Made by a program: the position numbers and the translations under genes
In this document: piece after piece, positions 8,622-18,350 of the stretch
How the letters are laid out: the number at the start of each line of letters is the position of its first letter
How positions within the stretch are numbered: position 1 is the first letter of the stretch
Assembly (NCBI RefSeq): GCF_007954425.1
Contig: NZ_CP042345.1
Location: 1,364,001-1,428,000, forward strand
Direction of reading: 5' to 3'
Length of the DNA: 64,000 nt
From: Novosphingobium ginsenosidimutans
Lineage (GTDB): Bacteria; Pseudomonadota; Alphaproteobacteria; Sphingomonadales; Sphingomonadaceae
Notes under the pieces: generated by a model
What the model saw: only the letters and a program-made list of their open reading frames with translations
Told to the model about the DNA's origin: nothing
Database searches by the model: none

Positions 8622-9071
8622 CTAACGGTCCGGCATTTCGCCCTTCGCGATCTTGTCTGCGTCCGAACCTTCCGGGGCTTGCGGCAGGGCGGACGGGTCG
8701 ATCACGTAGATCGGAGCGGGCGCCCAACCTCCAACCACGCAACCCGGCTGGCCCTTGCACGAGCCGCGATCGAGCTGCGGCGCTCGGGGAATCCTGTTGT
8801 TGAGCGCCCGCCGCGCAGCCAGTGAGGAAGGATCGCTCTCCGCCGTCGATGGGACCCGCAAATCCTCGCCGCGATCGACGCAGACCACAATCTCGCCAGA
8901 CTTGCGGGCACTGCGGCAACGGTCCTGCACCGTCTCGACGCTCAGCTTGGTTTTGGCCGCAGCGAGCCGCTCGGCGACTTGCGGATCAGCTTCCGGGTCG
9001 GCGGATTGCGCCAGCAGCGGGGGCGCAATCACGCTCAATGCCAGTCCGATTGAACGCGCGCGCCATCCCAT
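8622..9071 (-). CDS. Small exported protein of unknown function
   Basis: A 149-residue protein with an N-terminal signal (SIGLALSVIAPPLLAQS, cleavage near residue 22). The mature part has four cysteines (QDRCRSA, IVVCVDR, GSCKGQPGCVVGG), likely two disulfides, and a Pro-rich C-terminus. I do not recognise a domain. It converges on hom, with only two bases between the stops. An exported location is inferred. Confidence 0.7.
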   Translation of the reverse strand: MGWRARSIGLALSVIAPPLLAQSADPEADPQVAERLAAAKTKLSVETVQDRCRSARKSGEIVVCVDRGEDLRVPSTAESDPSSLAARRALNNRIPRAPQLDRGSCKGQPGCVVGGWAPAPIYVIDPSALPQAPEGSDADKIAKGEMPDR

Positions 9072-9209
9072 TGCCGGACTTGAGCTATCCTGCGCTTAAT
9101 CCCCGGTGAACCCTTCGGCGGCGATGGGCGCTTACTCGACAAGCGAGGATGTGCTCGCTAAGCGCCGCGCTGCATTCGTATTCAAACCAAGCAGGGACCC
9201 TGACCGCCC

Positions 9210-10190
9210 ATGACCAATCCCACCGCCAGCAAGGTCCTTGACCGCGTGCTCGTCCTTGAAATGGTCCGCGTGACGGAATCGGCGGCCATCGCTGCCTCGA
9301 AACTGGTTGGCCGAGGAGACGAGAAGGCGGCAGACGCGGCTGCGGTTGAAGCCATGCGTGAGGCTTTCGACGAACTGGAGATCGACGGCACCGTGGTGAT
9401 CGGCGAGGGCGAGCGTGACGAGGCGCCGATGCTCTATATTGGCGAGAAGGTTGGCGGTGCCCAAGGCACTGGTCCCAAGATCGACATTGCGCTTGATCCG
9501 CTGGAAGGCACCACCATAACCGCCAAGGCTGGTCCCAACGCACTGGCCGTGCTGGCCTGCGCCGAAGAAGGCAACCTGCTCAACGCACCCGATGTCTACA
9601 TGGACAAACTTGCGGTCGGACCGGGATATCCTGACGGGATCATTGACCTGGCCAAGACCCCGACCGAGAATGTCAAGGCTGTGGCTGCGGCGAAGGGTGT
9701 CGAACCCTGCGACATCATCGTCTGCGTCCTTGACCGCCCGCGCCATGCCGAACTGATTGCAGAGCTGCGCGGCTTGGGCTGCGGTGTGGTGCTGATCGGC
9801 GATGGCGACGTCGCCGGCGTGATCGCGGTGACCAACGAAGACACCACGATCGACATGTACATGGGTTCGGGCGGCGCGCCTGAAGGCGTGCTGGCGGCAG
9901 CCGCGCTGCGCTGCGTTGGTGGGCAGTTCAATGGCCGCTTGCTGTTCCGCAACGATGACGAGCGCGCTCGCGCCCGCAAGTGGGGCATCGAAGACCTCAA
10001 CAAGATCTACACTCGCGACGAATTGGCCAAGGGCGATTGCATCTTTGCTGCAACCGGCGTGACGGATGGCTCGCTCCTAGCTGGCGTAAAGCGCCGCAAG
10101 GATGGCACGATGACCACCGAAAGCGTGGTCATGCGCGCCAGTTCGGGCACGGTCCGCTGGGTCCGCGGCGAGCATCGCAAGCCGCGCTAA
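9210..10190 (+). CDS. glpX: Class II fructose-1,6-bisphosphatase
   Basis: A 326-residue GlpX-type enzyme that removes the 1-phosphate from fructose 1,6-bisphosphate in gluconeogenesis. The metal and substrate motifs are visible: VVIGEGERDEAPMLYIGE (63-80) and LDPLEGTT (95-102), followed by the GVT.GS block near the C-terminus (ATGVTDGSLLAGV). Length agrees with the family. The ribosome site is weak. It stands alone on the plus strand, with 111 bases to prs. Confidence 0.95.
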   Translation: MTNPTASKVLDRVLVLEMVRVTESAAIAASKLVGRGDEKAADAAAVEAMREAFDELEIDGTVVIGEGERDEAPMLYIGEKVGGAQGTGPKIDIALDPLEGTTITAKAGPNALAVLACAEEGNLLNAPDVYMDKLAVGPGYPDGIIDLAKTPTENVKAVAAAKGVEPCDIIVCVLDRPRHAELIAELRGLGCGVVLIGDGDVAGVIAVTNEDTTIDMYMGSGGAPEGVLAAAALRCVGGQFNGRLLFRNDDERARARKWGIEDLNKIYTRDELAKGDCIFAATGVTDGSLLAGVKRRKDGTMTTESVVMRASSGTVRWVRGEHRKPR

Positions 10191-10301
10191 TCCCCGGCCT
10201 TCGGGCGCGCTAATCCACGCCTGAACCTGCGGTCTGCCTTGCAATCCGCCACTCCCTGATTAGAGGCTCCAGCGGGTCAGAATCATGGGGAAGGCAGCGC
10301 A

Positions 10302-11237
10302 ATGAAATTGATGGCCGGCAATTCGAACCTGCCGCTGGCACGGGATATCGCTGCCTACCTCGATCTGCCGCTGACCGACGCCTCGGTTCGGCGCTTTGCC
10401 GATGAGGAAGTCTTCGTCGAGATCCATGAAAACGTTCGCGGCGAGGACGTCTTTGTGATCCAGTCGACGTCCTATCCGGCCAACGACAACTTGATGGAGC
10501 TGCTGATCGGGATCGATGCGCTGCGCCGCGCCTCGGCCAAGCGGATCACCGCCGTCTTGCCCTATTTCGGCTATGCCCGCCAGGATCGTAAGCCCGGCCC
10601 GCGCACGCCGATCTCGGCCAAACTGGTCGCCAACCTGATCACCACTGCTGGGGCTGACCGGGTGCTGGCAGTCGATCTCCATGCCGGCCAGATTCAGGGC
10701 TTCTTCGATATTCCGACCGACAACCTCTATGGCGCCCCGGTGATGGCGGCCGACATCCTCGAGCGGACCGGCGGTCAGAACCTGATGGTCGTTTCGCCGG
10801 ATGTTGGCGGGGTGGTTCGCGCCCGGGCGCTGTCCAAGCGGATCAACGATGCACCGCTGTCGATTGTCGACAAGCGGCGCGACAAGCCCGGTGTGTCGGA
10901 AGTCATGAACATCATCGGCGATGTGAAAGGCTGGGACTGCATCCTGATCGACGACATCATCGATTCCGGCGGGACCTTGTGCAATGCGGCCGAGGCGCTG
11001 ATGGAAGCTGGTGCCAAGAGCGTGACGGCTTACCTCACCCACGGTGTGCTCTCGGGCAAGGCGGTGGAGCGCGTGACCAATTCGGCGCTAAAAGAGCTGG
11101 TCATTACGGACTCGATCCAGCCGACGGATGCCACCAAGGACAGCCCAAAAATCCGTATTCTGCCGATTGCCCCGCTGATCGGCGAAGCGATCCGCCGGAT
11201 TGCCGACGAGAGCTCGGTCTCGAGCCTGTTTGACTGA
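10302..11237 (+). CDS. prs: Ribose-phosphate pyrophosphokinase
   Basis: A 311-residue PRPP synthetase that transfers pyrophosphate from ATP to ribose 5-phosphate, feeding purine, pyrimidine, histidine and NAD synthesis. Visible motifs are YARQDRK (91-97, ATP site), [14 protein letters not shown] (125-138, metal and ATP) and the PRPP loop [11 protein letters not shown] (216-226). The stop overlaps the start of hisN (TGATG), so the two are probably co-translated; PRPP and HisN both serve histidine synthesis. Confidence 0.96.
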   Translation: MKLMAGNSNLPLARDIAAYLDLPLTDASVRRFADEEVFVEIHENVRGEDVFVIQSTSYPANDNLMELLIGIDALRRASAKRITAVLPYFGYARQDRKPGPRTPISAKLVANLITTAGADRVLAVDLHAGQIQGFFDIPTDNLYGAPVMAADILERTGGQNLMVVSPDVGGVVRARALSKRINDAPLSIVDKRRDKPGVSEVMNIIGDVKGWDCILIDDIIDSGGTLCNAAEALMEAGAKSVTAYLTHGVLSGKAVERVTNSALKELVITDSIQPTDATKDSPKIRILPIAPLIGEAIRRIADESSVSSLFD

Positions 11238-12019
11238 TGAACCTGGGCGCCGATATTGCCCTGGCCCATCGCCTGGCAGATGCGGCGCGGGCGGCGATCC
11301 TGCCGCACTACCGCACGGGCCTGACCAGTGAGCGCAAGGCGGATGCCTCGCCCGTCACCCTGGCCGATCGCGCTGCCGAAGAGGCGATGCGGCGCATCCT
11401 CAAGGCCGAGTGTCCGCGTGATGCGATCCATGGCGAGGAGTTTGGCGCCGAAGCGGGATCATCGGGGCGCACCTGGGTGCTGGATCCGATCGACGGGACC
11501 ACGTCGTTCCTGATCGGCCGGCCGATCTTCGGCACGCTGATCGCGCTGGTGGTCGATGGCTGGCCAGTGCTGGGTGTGATCGATCAGCCGGTTCTGGGCG
11601 AACGCTGGCTTGGCGCGACGGGTCAGCCCACCCTGCTTAATGGCGCGCCGGTCCGCACGCGCCCGTGCCGCGAGCTGGGCGATGCCACTCTGGCAACGAC
11701 CGGCCCGCACTATTTTGACGATCACGATGGCGCCCATTTTATGGGCCTTGCTGCCAAAACCGATCATCGCCGGATGGTGATGGGCGGGGATTGCTATAAC
11801 TATGCGCTGCTCGCCTCGGGCCATGTCGACATCGTCTGCGAAGCCAACCTGAAGCTGCACGACTATGCGGCACTGGTCCCGGTGGTCGAGGGTGCGGGCG
11901 GCACCATGTGCGACTGGAATGGCGACCCGCTCCATGCTGCTTCCTCGGGCCATGTTCTGGCGCTTGGCGATCCGGCGCGACTGGATGACGTGGTCGAGGC
12001 GCTTGCCTGCCATCATTGA
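11237..12019 (+). CDS. hisN: Histidinol-phosphatase (inositol monophosphatase family)
   Basis: A 260-residue member of the inositol monophosphatase superfamily. Metal-binding motifs are GEE (66-68), DPIDGT (83-88) and the C-terminal HDYAALVPVVEGAGG block (Asp 209). The region around GDCYNYALLASGHVDI resembles the HisN branch, which completes the penultimate dephosphorylation step of histidine synthesis in organisms lacking a HisB phosphatase. Coupling to prs supports a nucleotide/histidine role, but general inositol-phosphatase activity cannot be excluded. Confidence 0.85.
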   Translation: MNLGADIALAHRLADAARAAILPHYRTGLTSERKADASPVTLADRAAEEAMRRILKAECPRDAIHGEEFGAEAGSSGRTWVLDPIDGTTSFLIGRPIFGTLIALVVDGWPVLGVIDQPVLGERWLGATGQPTLLNGAPVRTRPCRELGDATLATTGPHYFDDHDGAHFMGLAAKTDHRRMVMGGDCYNYALLASGHVDIVCEANLKLHDYAALVPVVEGAGGTMCDWNGDPLHAASSGHVLALGDPARLDDVVEALACHH

Positions 12020-12180
12020 GGCCAGTTGGCCCTTAGTTGCCGATGTGACCTTTTTGCGACAGGCCTTAACCAAGTGAAGGTCGGCCTTTCACAGACTCTT
12101 GCGCTGATTCCGCTCTAGGTTCAGCAAGCGCGCACCAGGATTGCAAGCCGGAATTCCCGGCAAATCCAAGGGAGGAACAC

Positions 12181-14604
12181 ATGCAGAAGAAGTTCGAAAC
12201 GCAGCTGGCCTATCGCCTGCTCGCCGGCGCCGCCATGCTGGCGCTGACTGTCCCGGCCAATGCCCAGGAAGCCGAAGAGGCAATTGACGGCAACGAGATC
12301 GTCGTGACCGCGACCAAGCGCAACGAAACGATCCAGGATGTGCCTTTCTCGATCGCGGCCGTGACTGCTACTGACATTCAGAAGACCGGCGCGGGCAACA
12401 TCGAAGACATCGCCCGCAATGTCGCCGGCCTCACCGTCCAGAACCTTGGGCCGGGCCAGAGCCAGGTCTCGGTGCGCGGCGTTTCGGCCGGTCAGATCGT
12501 CCGCGACCAGCCGGGCGTGAAGGAACAGGTTGGCGTCTACCTCGATGAATCGGTGGTCTCGCTCTCGCTGTTCACCCCTGATTTCGATCTGTTCGACCTC
12601 AATCGCGTAGAAACGCTGCGCGGCCCGCAAGGCACGCTGTTTGGTTCGGGTTCGGTCGGCGGTACTGTCCGCTACATCACCAACCAGCCCAAGCTGGGCG
12701 TGACCGAAGGCAAGGTCGAAGCCGGTATCAACACCTTCGAAGGCGGTTCGCTGGGCTATGGCGCCAAGGGCGCGATCAACGTGCCGATGGGTGACAAGGC
12801 CGCACTGCGCATTGTCGCCTATGGTGAGAAGTTTGGCGGTTTCATCGACGCGATTGGCCCGGCCGGCGGCAAAGATGTCAACGACGGGCGCCGTTATGGT
12901 GGCCGCGTCAGCCTGCTGCTTGAGCCGACCGACGGCATCCGCATCACGCCGCGCATTATCTATCAGGATGTCCAGGCCAACGGTTTCAACCGGGCTGAGC
13001 GCTACAACCTTTATTACAACCCACTGATCAACATCAATCAGGTCATGCCGGAGAACACGCAGTACCTGAAGCTGCGCGAACAGTTCCGCGACAAGACCAC
13101 CCTGGCCGATCTGAACGTCGGTATCGACCTGAGCGATACGATCGCGCTGACCTCGGTCACCAGCTATATCAACCGTGACATCCTGGTCAGCCGCGATGCC
13201 TCGGCATTGACCGGTTCGGTCTACGTCTCGTTTGCTGGTGCTGCTGCCGCAGCAGCGGGTGGTGCACGGCTCGATTCGAACCTGCTCGACACCACCAAGC
13301 TCAAGCAGTGGACCCAGGAACTGCGCCTTGCCTCGACCGGCGAAGGCCCGCTGCAGTGGGTGCTCGGCGGCTTCTACAGCCATGTCGATCGCACCTATGC
13401 CCAGCGCCTGCCGACCCCGGGTTCGGATGCCTTCGGCCAGATCTTCCTGAATGCTGCAGCCGGTGGCCTGCCGATTTCGGCGACCTACAATGGCTTCCCG
13501 GCCAACTCGCCGTACAATGCCGACATCCCGTACGAGATCGAACAGTACGCGATCTTCGGCGAAGCCAGCTACGAGTTCGGCCAGTTCAAGCTGACCGCTG
13601 GTGGCCGCTACTACGACTTCAGCGAAACGCGTGACTTCATCTCGGGCGGGATTTTCGCCAACGGCGACACCTTCCGGGGCGACAAGACCAGCTCGAACGG
13701 GTTCACCCCGCGCGTCATCCTGTCGTACAAGGCCAGCGACGATCTGTCGCTCAACCTTCAGGCCTCGAAGGGTTTCCGTCTCGGCGGCGTGAACGATCCG
13801 CTCAATATCCCACTCTGCTCGGGCGGGGCGACCGGTCCGGATGCGCGGACCTATGGCGGCCGTCCGGGCTACAAGGACGAAACGCTGTGGAACTATGAAG
13901 CGGGCGTGAAGGCCTCGACCAATGGCATCACGATCAACGCTGCGGTGTTCTACAACGACATCCGCAACCTGCAGGTCACCGCTGATGCCGGTTCGTGCTC
14001 GTCGCGCGTCGTCTTCAACGTGCCCAAGGCCCACAGCGCGGGCGTCGAGGTCGAGATCGGCATCAAGCCGACCCCGGGCTTCGAGTTCTCGCTCAACGGC
14101 AGCGTGACCGATTCGAAGTTCGACAGCTCGGTCGTCGATGCTGGCGGCGCGGTGATTGCCGGGATGCGCGATGGCAACCGTCTGCCGACCGTGCCGAAGT
14201 TCCAGATCGCCGCCAATGCCAGCTATGTGACGGAAGTGAGCGACGGGCTCGACTGGTCGTTCAACGCCAGCTTCCAGCACGTTGGCAACCGCTACACCCA
14301 GCCGGGTGACCAGGAGCCGGGCACCGGATCGTTCACGAACTCGCTGTTCTTTAACCCGGCCACTTCGGCCTTCGGCAGCGGCAACTACAACTTCGGCAGC
14401 TACCTCCTGCCCAGCTACAACCTGGTCAACCTGTCGACCGGGCTGGAGTGGGATAGCGGCCTGTCGATGTCGCTTTACGTGAACAACCTGTTCAACGAGA
14501 CCCCGCTGCTCTCGCTCGATCGTGAGCGCGGTGGGCGGGCCCGTATCGGCTACAACGTCGGCAGCCCGCGCAAGTACGGGTTCACCGTTCGCCAGACCTT
14601 CTGA
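12181..14604 (+). CDS. TonB-dependent outer-membrane receptor
   Basis: An 807-residue receptor. A signal peptide ends near NAQEA (residue 30), and a TonB-box-like EIVVTA follows at 39-44. The plug domain runs to about residue 165, with the signature VSVRGVSAGQ and the block RVETLRGPQGTLFGSGSVGGTVRYIT. A 22-strand barrel follows and ends in the aromatic terminus typical of outer-membrane proteins (TVRQTF). The plug resembles the large FecA/CirA-like receptors that Sphingomonadales use for sugars, aromatics or siderophores; the substrate is unknown. The ribosome site GGGAGG lies 6 bases upstream. The terminator at 14624 follows. The next gene is a convergent GMC oxidoreductase. Confidence 0.92.
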   Translation: MQKKFETQLAYRLLAGAAMLALTVPANAQEAEEAIDGNEIVVTATKRNETIQDVPFSIAAVTATDIQKTGAGNIEDIARNVAGLTVQNLGPGQSQVSVRGVSAGQIVRDQPGVKEQVGVYLDESVVSLSLFTPDFDLFDLNRVETLRGPQGTLFGSGSVGGTVRYITNQPKLGVTEGKVEAGINTFEGGSLGYGAKGAINVPMGDKAALRIVAYGEKFGGFIDAIGPAGGKDVNDGRRYGGRVSLLLEPTDGIRITPRIIYQDVQANGFNRAERYNLYYNPLININQVMPENTQYLKLREQFRDKTTLADLNVGIDLSDTIALTSVTSYINRDILVSRDASALTGSVYVSFAGAAAAAAGGARLDSNLLDTTKLKQWTQELRLASTGEGPLQWVLGGFYSHVDRTYAQRLPTPGSDAFGQIFLNAAAGGLPISATYNGFPANSPYNADIPYEIEQYAIFGEASYEFGQFKLTAGGRYYDFSETRDFISGGIFANGDTFRGDKTSSNGFTPRVILSYKASDDLSLNLQASKGFRLGGVNDPLNIPLCSGGATGPDARTYGGRPGYKDETLWNYEAGVKASTNGITINAAVFYNDIRNLQVTADAGSCSSRVVFNVPKAHSAGVEVEIGIKPTPGFEFSLNGSVTDSKFDSSVVDAGGAVIAGMRDGNRLPTVPKFQIAANASYVTEVSDGLDWSFNASFQHVGNRYTQPGDQEPGTGSFTNSLFFNPATSAFGSGNYNFGSYLLPSYNLVNLSTGLEWDSGLSMSLYVNNLFNETPLLSLDRERGGRARIGYNVGSPRKYGFTVRQTF

Positions 14605-14623
14605 ACCTGGCGATAGCCTGAAG

Positions 14624-14660
14624 AAGGGGCCCGGTTGCACCAGCAGCCGGGCCCTTTTCT
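14624..14660. terminator. Terminator between TonB-dependent receptor and GMC oxidoreductase
   Basis: An 8-base GC stem GGGCCCGG / CCGGGCCC (14627-14634 and 14647-14654) with a 12-base loop, followed on the plus strand by TTTTCTTT. On the minus strand it is followed by a pyrimidine-rich CTTCTTC, so it may also end the convergent transcript. Confidence 0.8.
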
Positions 14661-14667
14661 TTGGCGG

Positions 14668-16245
14668 CTATTGCAGCGCGGCCTTGATGAAGTCGGCGGC
14701 GCGCTCACCGATCATAATCGACGGGGCATTGGTATTGCCCGAAACCAGCCGCGGCATGATCGAGGCATCGGCCACCCACAGTCCGTCGATCCCACGCAGC
14801 TTGAGCGTCGGATCGACCACGCTTCCGGCATCGCCGCCCATCCGGCAGGTGCCCACGGGGTGATAGACCGTGTCGGCGCGGCTGCGGATCAGATCGTCGA
14901 GCGCCGCGTCATTGGCCAGGTCAACCGGCTGCCGCGGCGTGCCGCCATAGGCGCCGAGCGCGCCATTTTCCGCGATCCGGTACATCAGCCGCACCCCGGC
15001 GCGCAGGGTCGCAATGTCGCGCGGATCATCGAGGAAGTTGGGATCGATCGCTGGCGGAGCAGCCGGATCGGCCGAGTTCAGCCGCACTGTCCCCCGGCTT
15101 TCGGGGCGCAGGACGCAGGCGTGGATCGAGAAGCCGTGGCCCTTCACCTTGGTCCGGCCGTGGTCCTCGAGCATGGCGGGGACGAAATGGTACTGAATGT
15201 CGGGGGCGGGCAGATCGGGATTGGTGCGCCAGAAGCCGCCAGCCTCGGCAAAGCAGGTGGTCATGATCCCGGTGCGCTTCAGGCGATGCTCGATCACCGC
15301 CTTGGCCATTTTCCAGGTGCCGGACAGGCTGTCACCGATGAAGTCGAGCGAGCCGGTTTCCCAGCTGGCGACGAAATCGATGTGGTCCTGCAAGTCCTCG
15401 CCCACGGCGGCCTTGTCGAGCAGGACGGGAACGCCTTTATCAATGAGGTGGGCGGCCGGCCCAATGCCGGAAAGCATCAGGACTTGCGGGCTGCCGAAGG
15501 CACCAGCCGAAAGCACGACGCCGCCGGCCGCGCGGATCACTTCGCGCTTGCCCCCGAAGCGCGCCTGGACGCCAACCGCGCGGCCATCCTCGATCACGAT
15601 CTTCTCGACCAGTGCGCCGGTCCGGATCGACAGGTTGGGGCGCGGGGTCAAATAGGCGCGCGCGGCCGACCAGCGCTCGCCCGCCTTCTGCGTCACCTGG
15701 TACAGCCCGAAGCCATCCTGGCGAGCCCCATTGAAGTCATTGTTCTCAGGCAGCTGGAGGCTAGCGGCGCTGGCGACGAAGGCCTCGCTTCCGGGGCTCG
15801 GCCAGCGCTGGTCCATCACATTGAGCGGACCGTCACCGCCGTGCCATTCGTTGCCGCCGCGCTCGTTTCCTTCAGAGCGCCGGAAATAGGGCAGGACGTC
15901 GGCGTGGCTCCAGCCGGTGCAGCCAAGCTCAGCCCACTGGTCGTAATCAAAGTGGTTGCCGCGGATATAGACCATCGCGTTGATCGCGCTCGATCCGCCC
16001 AGGCCTCGCCCACGCGGCTGATAGCCGATCCGGCCATTCAGGCCTTTCTGCGGAACCGTATCGAACCGCCAGTTCGATTTTTCCGGGATGAACGGCATGA
16101 ACCCGGGGGTCTTGATCCGGATCGTGTCGTTATCCGGCCCGGCTTCGAGCAGGCAGACCCGGCGCGTGCCATCTTCCGACAAGCGCCCCGCCACCGCGCT
16201 GCCTGCGCTGCCGCCACCGATCACGATGATATCGAACTGGTCCAT
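14668..16245 (-). CDS. GMC family FAD-dependent oxidoreductase (choline/alcohol dehydrogenase type)
   Basis: A 525-residue glucose-methanol-choline oxidoreductase. The ADP-binding fold is [18 protein letters not shown] (5-22), GMC signature 1 is in [19 protein letters not shown], and signature 2 is near [16 protein letters not shown]. The C-terminal active-site block [10 protein letters not shown] carries the catalytic His, followed by the FAD-contacting WVADASIMP and [15 protein letters not shown]. Such enzymes oxidise alcohols, often aliphatic or polyethylene glycol type, or choline; the substrate cannot be read from sequence. It stands alone on the minus strand. Confidence 0.9.
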   Translation of the reverse strand: MDQFDIIVIGGGSAGSAVAGRLSEDGTRRVCLLEAGPDNDTIRIKTPGFMPFIPEKSNWRFDTVPQKGLNGRIGYQPRGRGLGGSSAINAMVYIRGNHFDYDQWAELGCTGWSHADVLPYFRRSEGNERGGNEWHGGDGPLNVMDQRWPSPGSEAFVASAASLQLPENNDFNGARQDGFGLYQVTQKAGERWSAARAYLTPRPNLSIRTGALVEKIVIEDGRAVGVQARFGGKREVIRAAGGVVLSAGAFGSPQVLMLSGIGPAAHLIDKGVPVLLDKAAVGEDLQDHIDFVASWETGSLDFIGDSLSGTWKMAKAVIEHRLKRTGIMTTCFAEAGGFWRTNPDLPAPDIQYHFVPAMLEDHGRTKVKGHGFSIHACVLRPESRGTVRLNSADPAAPPAIDPNFLDDPRDIATLRAGVRLMYRIAENGALGAYGGTPRQPVDLANDAALDDLIRSRADTVYHPVGTCRMGGDAGSVVDPTLKLRGIDGLWVADASIMPRLVSGNTNAPSIMIGERAADFIKAALQ

Positions 16246-16302
16246 GTCTGGCTCTCTCCACTTTCGAAAGAGCGTTAAGCGACCGGTTAAATACCTGCAA
16301 TC

Positions 16303-17202
16303 CTATTCCGCGGGCTCGGCCATCCGGCGGGCGTGCCAGCGGGCACGGATCGTGTCCGAGGTGTCGCGGCTGCCGTCGTGGGTCCAGCCGGGCGGTCGCC
16401 ACAGGTAAGACAGCTTGTGCCGCCACGGCGCCTGCCAGACGTCCTTCGCAATTCCGATCCATTCATGGAACACGGAGTAGAGCAGGTTGAAGGTGCCGAG
16501 CTGGCGCACGATCCCATAACGGATCGGTTCCTCATCAACCTCGGGCACGAAAGTGCCGAACATCCGGTCCCAGACGATGAAGACGCCGGCATAGTTCGAA
16601 TCGAGATAACGCGGATTGGTGGCGTGGTGGACCCGGTGGTGACTGGGCGTGTTCATCACGGCTTCGAACCAGCGCGGGAAGCGCTTGATTGCCTCGGTGT
16701 GAATCCAGAACTGATAGATCAGGTTCACCCCGCTGCAAAACAGGATCATCGCCGGATGGAAGCCCACCGCAGCCAGCGGCAGCTTGAACAGGAACGACAG
16801 CGCCAGCCATCCTGTCCAGGTTTGCCGCAGCGCGGTGGAGAGGTTGTAGTGCTGGCTGGAATGGTGATTGACGTGGCTCGCCCAGAACCAGCGGACCCGA
16901 TGGGCGCTGCGGTGGAACAGGTAATAGAGCAGGTCGTCGAGCACGAAGCATGCGATCCAGGCCCACCAGGTCCACGGCACGGTCACCGCGCGATGATCCC
17001 ACAGCCAAAGCATCAAGCCATAGATCGCGCCGCCAAAGATCAGTCCGGCCACAGTGCTGCCCAGGCCAAAGCCAAGCGAAACCAGCGTATCGCGCGGCTC
17101 GTACTTCTCGGGCGCTTGGCGCTTGGCCCAGATCATCTCGATCACGATCAGCAAGATGAAGAAGGGCACGGCATAGTCGACCGGGTTGGGCAGCTTAGGC
17201 AT
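16303..17202 (-). CDS. Sterol desaturase / fatty acid hydroxylase family membrane protein
   Basis: A 299-residue integral membrane protein with the three histidine clusters of the di-iron fatty-acid hydroxylase superfamily: FHRSAHRVRWFWASHVNHHS, then SSQHYN, and NTPSHHRVHHATNP. Three or four membrane helices flank them. The family hydroxylates or desaturates lipids (sterols, carotenoids, acyl chains); which lipid is unknown. The start at 17202 overlaps the end of the upstream gene by 8 bases; an in-frame extension to 17298 would lie within that gene and was rejected. It is the last gene of a three-gene operon with the proteins at 17195 and 17629. Confidence 0.88.
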   Translation of the reverse strand: MPKLPNPVDYAVPFFILLIVIEMIWAKRQAPEKYEPRDTLVSLGFGLGSTVAGLIFGGAIYGLMLWLWDHRAVTVPWTWWAWIACFVLDDLLYYLFHRSAHRVRWFWASHVNHHSSQHYNLSTALRQTWTGWLALSFLFKLPLAAVGFHPAMILFCSGVNLIYQFWIHTEAIKRFPRWFEAVMNTPSHHRVHHATNPRYLDSNYAGVFIVWDRMFGTFVPEVDEEPIRYGIVRQLGTFNLLYSVFHEWIGIAKDVWQAPWRHKLSYLWRPPGWTHDGSRDTSDTIRARWHARRMAEPAE

Positions 17203-17632
17203 GCTTGGCCCCCATTTGCGGCAAACGGCGCAGGCCTGCGGCCCAGACGCCAGCTGCTTCACCCAGGTGCAGGGTGATCGTGCCGAAGCTCCTCTCACCG
17301 GTGCCGATGGTCAGGAAATCGCGGTCCAGCCGTGCCTCGGTCCGCTCATCAAGCAGGCGCGCGACCCAGGCCGCGCCGTGGCGTCGCAGCAGCATCTGCC
17401 GCCCCGCGGCATCGCGCAGCAGCGCGCCAATCCCGGCCTTGTCCAGTGCCAGGTCGACCGGCTCGAAGCCTTCGATCGCTTCATTCGCCAGGAAGCGCGC
17501 ATGGGCCGCGTCGCGAATGCGCAGATCGCCGCCAAGATCCATCCAGCGCGCGAGCCAGGCGAGCCCCAGGATCGCAATCAGCGAGACGCCGAACTTGGCC
17601 AGATCGATCCAGACCCCTTCCATCGTCTTCAC
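17195..17632 (-). CDS. Small membrane-anchored protein of unknown function
   Basis: A 145-residue protein with one N-terminal membrane helix (about residues 8-28, FGVSLIAILGLAWLARWM). The following soluble domain carries the block RDAAGRQMLLRRHGAAWVARLLDERTE (a stretch rich in Arg). Start: GTG at 17632, which overlaps the stop of the upstream gene as GTGA; an ATG at 17623 is the alternative. No known domain was recognised. Tight overlaps on both sides suggest co-translation with the phosphatase-like protein and the sterol desaturase. Confidence 0.65.
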   Translation of the reverse strand: MKTMEGVWIDLAKFGVSLIAILGLAWLARWMDLGGDLRIRDAAHARFLANEAIEGFEPVDLALDKAGIGALLRDAAGRQMLLRRHGAAWVARLLDERTEARLDRDFLTIGTGERSFGTITLHLGEAAGVWAAGLRRLPQMGAKHA

Positions 17633-18060
17633 CCGTTGCGGGCCTTGAGCATATCCATCAGCGGACGGACCGGGCTGACATCATAGCCGGCGTCGGCAGC
17701 CTGCGCCGTTACCGCTTCCAGATCGGCGCCCTCGCTCGCCTGGGTCAGCGCCCAGAGCAGGGTCGAGCGGGTGCCTGAGCGGCAATAGGCCAGGACCTTG
17801 CCTGCACTGTTCGCCAAAGCAGCCGTCATCGCCTCGACCTGAGGACCCGAAAATCCGGCATGGGTCACGGGGATGGCGATATAGTCCATCCCCAGGCCGC
17901 GCGCCGCTGCCTCGATCTCCGTGCCCGGAACCTGGTCATCGCTTTCGCCTTCGGGCCGGTTATTGATCACCAGGCCAACACCCAGCGCCTTGGCCTCAGC
18001 AAGGTCGGCGATCGAGATCTGGGGGCTGGCAAGCACGGTATCGGACAGGCGGCGAAACAT
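17629..18060 (-). CDS. DUF442 / TIGR01244 family protein (phosphatase-fold, sulfur-transferase type)
   Basis: A 143-residue protein. It starts with a beta strand and an NNRPEGE block (33-39), then a helix-strand region and the catalytic-type loop YCRSGTRST (92-100) with Cys 93 and Arg 98, as in the N-terminal domain of beta-lactamase-like hydrolase (BLH) proteins. In those proteins the domain acts in sulfide or persulfide handling, and structurally it is a dual-specificity phosphatase fold. It is the first gene of the operon with the small membrane protein and sterol desaturase. Its exact reaction here is unknown. Confidence 0.82.
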   Translation of the reverse strand: MFRRLSDTVLASPQISIADLAEAKALGVGLVINNRPEGESDDQVPGTEIEAAARGLGMDYIAIPVTHAGFSGPQVEAMTAALANSAGKVLAYCRSGTRSTLLWALTQASEGADLEAVTAQAADAGYDVSPVRPLMDMLKARNG

Positions 18061-18350
18061 CGGTGCAGGATCCCGTCAATAGGCTGGAACTGCTCACCGC
18101 CTAGCCCTGCAGCGCCGGCTTGCCAAGCCGGTCTTGCAGCAGCTGCAAGTCGTTCATTCGGCAGAAATGTCACAGTCCGGCTGGTGGCGTGGGCCCTCGC
18201 GCGATTCGATTCGCCAAGGGGCCGTAGATGAGTTATCACCAGCCCTGCAGCGTTGCGGGCCAGATTCCCTCATGCCTGCCTCCCCGGTGCGTTTCGTCCG
18301 CGCGGCTTGGGTTGCGATACGGCGGACGATACGAAAGTGCGTTCGGGTTT
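18061..18350. other. Divergent promoter region / cold-shock gene leader
   Basis: A 290-base space between the DUF442 gene (minus) and the cold-shock gene (plus). An in-frame codon at 18228 could extend the cold-shock protein by 41 residues, but the extension reads as low-complexity, Cys/Arg/Pro-rich sequence unlike the family and was rejected. This leaves room for a long 5' leader, common in cold-shock genes. I could not identify a defined cold box by eye. Confidence 0.35.

Noticed and set aside
12121..14640. An 839-codon open frame on the minus strand through the TonB-dependent receptor
   Set aside because: It is an antisense shadow: high third-position GC keeps the opposite frame open. The plus strand has signal peptide, plug and barrel features, while the antisense protein shows none.
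14635..16278. A 547-codon plus-strand frame opposite the GMC oxidoreductase
   Set aside because: The minus-strand protein has every GMC motif; the plus frame has no recognisable domain or ribosome site.
18061..18350. Extended cold-shock protein starting at 18228 and a cold box in the leader
   Set aside because: The extra 41 residues are unlike the family, and I could not define a cold-box motif by eye.
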